DNA from: JAFGXW01 sp964634385
Lineage (GTDB): Bacteria; Bacillota_I; Bacilli_A; Izemoplasmatales; Izemoplasmataceae
Assembly: GCA_964634385.1 (NCBI GenBank)
Contig: CAZWIZ010000034.1
Location: 1-5,167 of the forward strand
Length of the DNA stretch: 5,167 nt
Direction of reading: 5' to 3'
A model generated the notes under the pieces. That model was not told the origin of the DNA, ran no database searches, and saw nothing but the letters and a program-made list of their open reading frames with translations. This document shows, one piece after another, positions 5,147-5,167 of the stretch (within the stretch, counting starts at the first letter, position 1; each line of letters opens with the position of its first letter). Position numbers and translations under genes: made by a program.

Positions 5147-5167
5147 AGCGTTTGCGCTCTTTTTTTT
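5145..5167 (+). terminator. Intrinsic terminator of the ppa-osmC operon
   Basis: AGAGCG (5145-5150) pairs with CGCTCT (5155-5160) around a TTTG loop and is followed by a T run that reaches the end of the window. The last two bases of the osmC TAG stop form the base of the stem. Confidence 0.92.

Noticed and set aside
1..5167. Mobile element, CRISPR array, toxin-antitoxin or novel defence system
   Set aside because: No transposase, spaced repeats, integrase, nuclease or small paired genes were seen; all intact genes belong to housekeeping or widespread families.

Overview
The window is strongly AT-rich and uses the standard bacterial stop codons. TGA ends uppP and the EIIB-like gene, and tryptophan is TGG, so this is not a UGA=Trp mycoplasma. 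Strong AGGAGG/AGAGGTG ribosome sites, YjcF-type and MgtE homologues and short hairpin-plus-T terminators fit a low-GC Gram-positive: Firmicutes, or the Acholeplasma/Izemoplasma side of the Mollicutes. I cannot name a species.

Layout from left to right. The first bases probably hold the last codons of a plus-strand gene, followed by a GC-rich hairpin flanked by A and T runs that could end transcription from both sides. Two minus-strand genes follow, read leftward from about 1047: a small membrane-anchored protein with a PTS EIIB-like domain that appears to have lost its phosphorylated cysteine, then a DedA/VTT-family membrane protein. Facing away from them is uppP (undecaprenyl-diphosphatase). 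A YjcF/ElaA-type GNAT acetyltransferase lies downstream of uppP on the same strand and ends in a hairpin terminator. The next roughly 170 bases have no intact gene but carry an open minus-strand frame resembling a piece of a thioredoxin-reductase-like flavoprotein. Then come mgtE (minus; CBS-gated Mg2+ channel) and, divergent from it, ppa (family I pyrophosphatase) with an OsmC-family gene 13 bases behind it. That pair closes with a terminator whose stem contains the osmC stop codon.

How the genes relate. UppP regenerates undecaprenyl phosphate outside the membrane, and some DedA proteins return this carrier lipid to the inner face, so the divergent DedA/uppP pair may be a lipid-carrier recycling neighbourhood (inference). 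MgtE supplies Mg2+, the cofactor of the Ppa encoded next to it. These are ordinary housekeeping functions and I see no mobile element, CRISPR array, RNA gene or defence system. The items most worth a second look are the cysteine-less EIIB-like protein, the flavoprotein-like remnant downstream of mgtE, and the inverted repeat formed by the two start regions between the EIIB-like gene and uppP.
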